Positions 62,701 to 64,000 of a stretch of 64,000 bases of DNA are shown in pieces; position 1 is the first letter of the stretch, and each line of letters starts with the position of its first letter. Source of the stretch: Bicyclus anynana (Eukaryota > Arthropoda > Insecta > Lepidoptera > Nymphalidae); the NCBI RefSeq assembly GCF_947172395.1, contig NC_069106.1:3472001-3536000 (forward strand), read 5' to 3'. A program made the position numbers and the translations under genes. Under the pieces are notes generated by a model. It was not told the origin of the DNA. It did not search any database and was given only the letters and a program-made list of their open reading frames with translations.

Positions 62701-63836
62701 CTCCGACACACGCGGTAATGCATAAATAAATGAATGAATGAATGAATGAAATGAAATATACTTTTTATAAGTTTTTGCCCGACTGCAAGAAGGGTTATGT
62801 TTTTCGCGCGTATCTTGTATGTATGTATGTAGGTAAGTATATATGTATGTATGTATGTAATATTCTTTATTTCCTCATATCTTCCAAACCACTGAATGGA
62901 TTTACGTAATTAGGATATCGTTAGATTTGTCTCAATAACCCAAGTGTTCTTGGATAGGTGAAACTGAAAAAAAATAACAAGACGACTGTGAGACGCTATA
63001 GACTCGAGGTGATTTTTTTTTTTTTCTAATATTGCAATATGGGTATCAAATTCAAGAGCTTTTTGTGAGGATTCTAAAATGGTAGCCATGTTAAAAACTA
63101 CAGTTTGAAAAACGTTATTTATTAGTTGTCTATACGAAATACGCGAGGCCAAAAAAATCTATGGATTTTTTCAGGATAGTCCATAGATCCAGAGTAAAAT
63201 TTATTTCCATTCCAAATTTCAACCAAATCGCTTCCGTAGTAGCGGATAAAGAATAACAATCATCCACACAGACATCCAAATAAACATACATCCATACAAA
63301 CTTTCGCGTTTATAATATTAGTAGGATAAAACATGAACGAAAATATAAATAGAAGGGGGTGAAATAGGGGTTGAAAGTTTGTATGGAAAGCCTTTCATAT
63401 AACAAGTTACATTTGTAAAAATTGTTATGTGTACTTCTAGAAAAATACTAAAAATAAAATATAGGGTTAAAAAGGGGTTGAAGATTTTTCAATATAAATC
63501 GTTCATGTATAGAGCTAATTTTTTTGTAATGTGACTAGATTTATAAAACATGCTAAAATATAAATAGAAGGGGGTGAATTAGGGGTTGAAAGTTTACGTC
63601 GATTTTCACGCGGACGAAATCCGCTAGCAATATATTAATGATTTTATTAATTACAATTTCAGTATAAACGAGATGCCCCAAACGATACAGAAGTCCGCGG
63701 TCCATTCAAGATGGACAAGAAGTCTCGCTTCGTTGAGCTGGTGCTAGTTGCTGACAACGCCGTGTATAAAGCCAATGGGGAAAATTTACAGAGTGTACAC
63801 AGACAGATGAAGGACATTGCTAATAGTATGAACTCT
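59675..63836 (+). CDS. ADAM/reprolysin metalloprotease, 5' part (three exons, partial)
   Basis: Exons 59675-59750, 62620-62714 and 63663-63836 join in frame (the last A of exon 1 plus AA makes Lys; exon 2 to 3 is phase 0). Exon 1 is a signal peptide, MRGMFSCLVVLLPILINVSQ then AHKYK. Exon 2 reads PPASDFSRQSVVQPVVHHGR then TKREMVSPTHA, the usual start of an ADAM propeptide. Exon 3 reads YKRDAPNDTEVRGPFKMDKK, then SRFVELVLVADNAVYKANG and NLQSVHRQMKDIANSMNS, the first strand and helix of the M12B metalloprotease domain. ADAMs are secreted or membrane-anchored zinc proteases that shed cell-surface proteins. The catalytic HExxH and later domains lie beyond the right edge. The core of the propeptide (about 130 residues) with its cysteine switch is not seen between exons 2 and 3. 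Confidence 0.85.
59751..60329. other. ADAM-like intron 1, left part
   Basis: 59865-59905 is a scrap of the 1.3-kb element. The rest (gcacgaatcgttagagctag, taatagctagtatggcatg) looks like an unclassified repeat. Confidence 0.45.
60330..61606 (-). mobile_element. 1.3-kb non-autonomous element, inverted copy
   Basis: Reverse of 56803-58075: starts attcaaccgacttccaactc and ends tttttggaagtcggtta. The hairpin is at 60408-60540 and the 120-130-bp units run from about 60560 to 61260, about six units against four in the other copy. Confidence 0.92.
61780..61925 (+). mobile_element. LINE C-terminal fragment
   Basis: Frame RLVASTGDRRAASFFAQRIS then LAVQRGNAASILATIP, stop after LYSY: a familiar tail of insect LINE reverse transcriptases. 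Confidence 0.7.
62088..62390 (-). mobile_element. tRNA-derived SINE, family A
   Basis: caacccatattcggctcact to acatccactgagctatcacg, near full length, in ADAM-like intron 1. Confidence 0.9.
62426..62557. mobile_element. Palindromic MITE flanked by TTAA
   Basis: ttaacactttcgctgcgg at the left, ccgcagcgaacgtgttaa at the right; inner tacgaggtcaatcgacctcg and tacgaggtcaattgacctcg are palindromes themselves. TTAA at both ends is the piggyBac target rule. Confidence 0.88.
62620..62714 (+). CDS. ADAM-like exon 2 (propeptide start)
   Basis: Acceptor ttttttttcag, donor gtaatg. Two bases plus 31 codons. HHGRTKRE matches the basic segment near the N-terminus of ADAM propeptides and also fits a furin-type RxKR. 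Confidence 0.8.
62715..63140. other. ADAM-like intron 2, left part
   Basis: A gaat run at 62731-62748 and tatg runs at 62818-62858. No exon found although a propeptide core would be expected. Confidence 0.5.
63140..63635. mobile_element. Interspersed repeat pieces, ADAM-like intron 2
   Basis: 63140-63330 ends ctttcgcgtttataatatta; 63345-63635 has two copies of aatagaagggggtgaa and ends with cacgcggacgaaatccgcta (reverse head). Confidence 0.75.
63663..63836 (+). CDS. ADAM-like exon 3 (start of metalloprotease domain)
   Basis: Acceptor acaatttcag, donor gtaagt; 58 codons. SRFVELVLVADN is diagnostic of reprolysins. Confidence 0.9.
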
Positions 63837-63844
63837 GTAAGTAA

Positions 63845-64000
63845 CCCTGACATAGCTCAGCGAGTCGCGAAGCTGAAGTGGCAGGCCACATAGTTCGAAG
63901 AGTTGATGGACGTTGGGGTCCTAAGGTGCTGGAATGGCGACCCCCCACTAGGTGGACCGAGGACATTAAGCAGGAAACCGATGGATGCTGGCGGCTCGAG
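63845..64000 (+). mobile_element. RTE-like LINE tail, cut by the window edge
   Basis: Eight bases past the exon 3 donor: ctgacatagctcagcgagtc, gatggacgttggggtcctaa and gatgctggcggctcgag. Confidence 0.8.

Overview
This window is nuclear DNA from an insect, almost certainly a moth or butterfly. The base is AT-rich, genes are split into small exons with GT-AG introns, two families of tRNA-derived SINEs recur many times, and there are dense palindromic MITEs, Jockey/R1/RTE-like LINE fragments and repeats whose ends read like TTTATAATATTAGTATAGAT. There is no operon, Shine-Dalgarno or CRISPR-like structure. I cannot name the species.

Four genes can be read by joining exons by hand. (1) At the left edge, on the minus strand, are the first four coding exons of a divergent ornithine/aspartate carbamoyltransferase-like gene (3316 down to about 374, continuing off the left edge). 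It has a plausible mitochondrial targeting sequence but lacks the usual carbamoyl-phosphate signature residues. (2) The core of the window, on the minus strand, is a complete gene for the B55 regulatory subunit of protein phosphatase 2A (twins/PPP2R2), 11 coding exons from 35864 down to 15456, 459 residues, plus a phase-compatible alternative first exon at 37060-37195. (3) On the plus strand, 41184-42295, are the last two coding exons of a divergent UQCRH (complex III hinge protein) gene. (4) On the plus strand at the right end are three 5' exons of an ADAM/reprolysin metalloprotease (59675-63836), continuing off the right edge.

The most striking structure is in twins. Its fourth coding exon is tandemly repeated (five full 154-bp units plus a truncated one), each unit carrying its own splice sites separated by a 17-bp spacer. 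Only one copy can be used per mRNA. The copies decay with distance from the genuine acceptor (nonsense, then frameshift, then truncation next to an R1/Jockey-type LINE). The next exon also has a broken partial copy beside it, and exon 10 carries a Gly/Ala-rich insertion absent from other B55 proteins I know.

Layout: 0-3.3 kb carbamoyltransferase-like gene with repeats in its introns; 3.3-15.4 kb AT-rich intergenic DNA or a possible long 3'UTR, nearly free of SINEs and LINEs; 15.4-37.2 kb twins, whose introns are full of mobile elements; 37.2-41.2 kb repeats with a Jockey LINE; 41.2-42.3 kb UQCRH-like exons; 42.3-59.6 kb a mobile-element graveyard including a roughly 120-bp tandem array with CRE palindromes and an R4/R2-like LINE tail; 59.6-64 kb the ADAM 5' exons, with exon 1 lying between two inverted copies of a 1.3-kb element. 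The genes look functionally unrelated.
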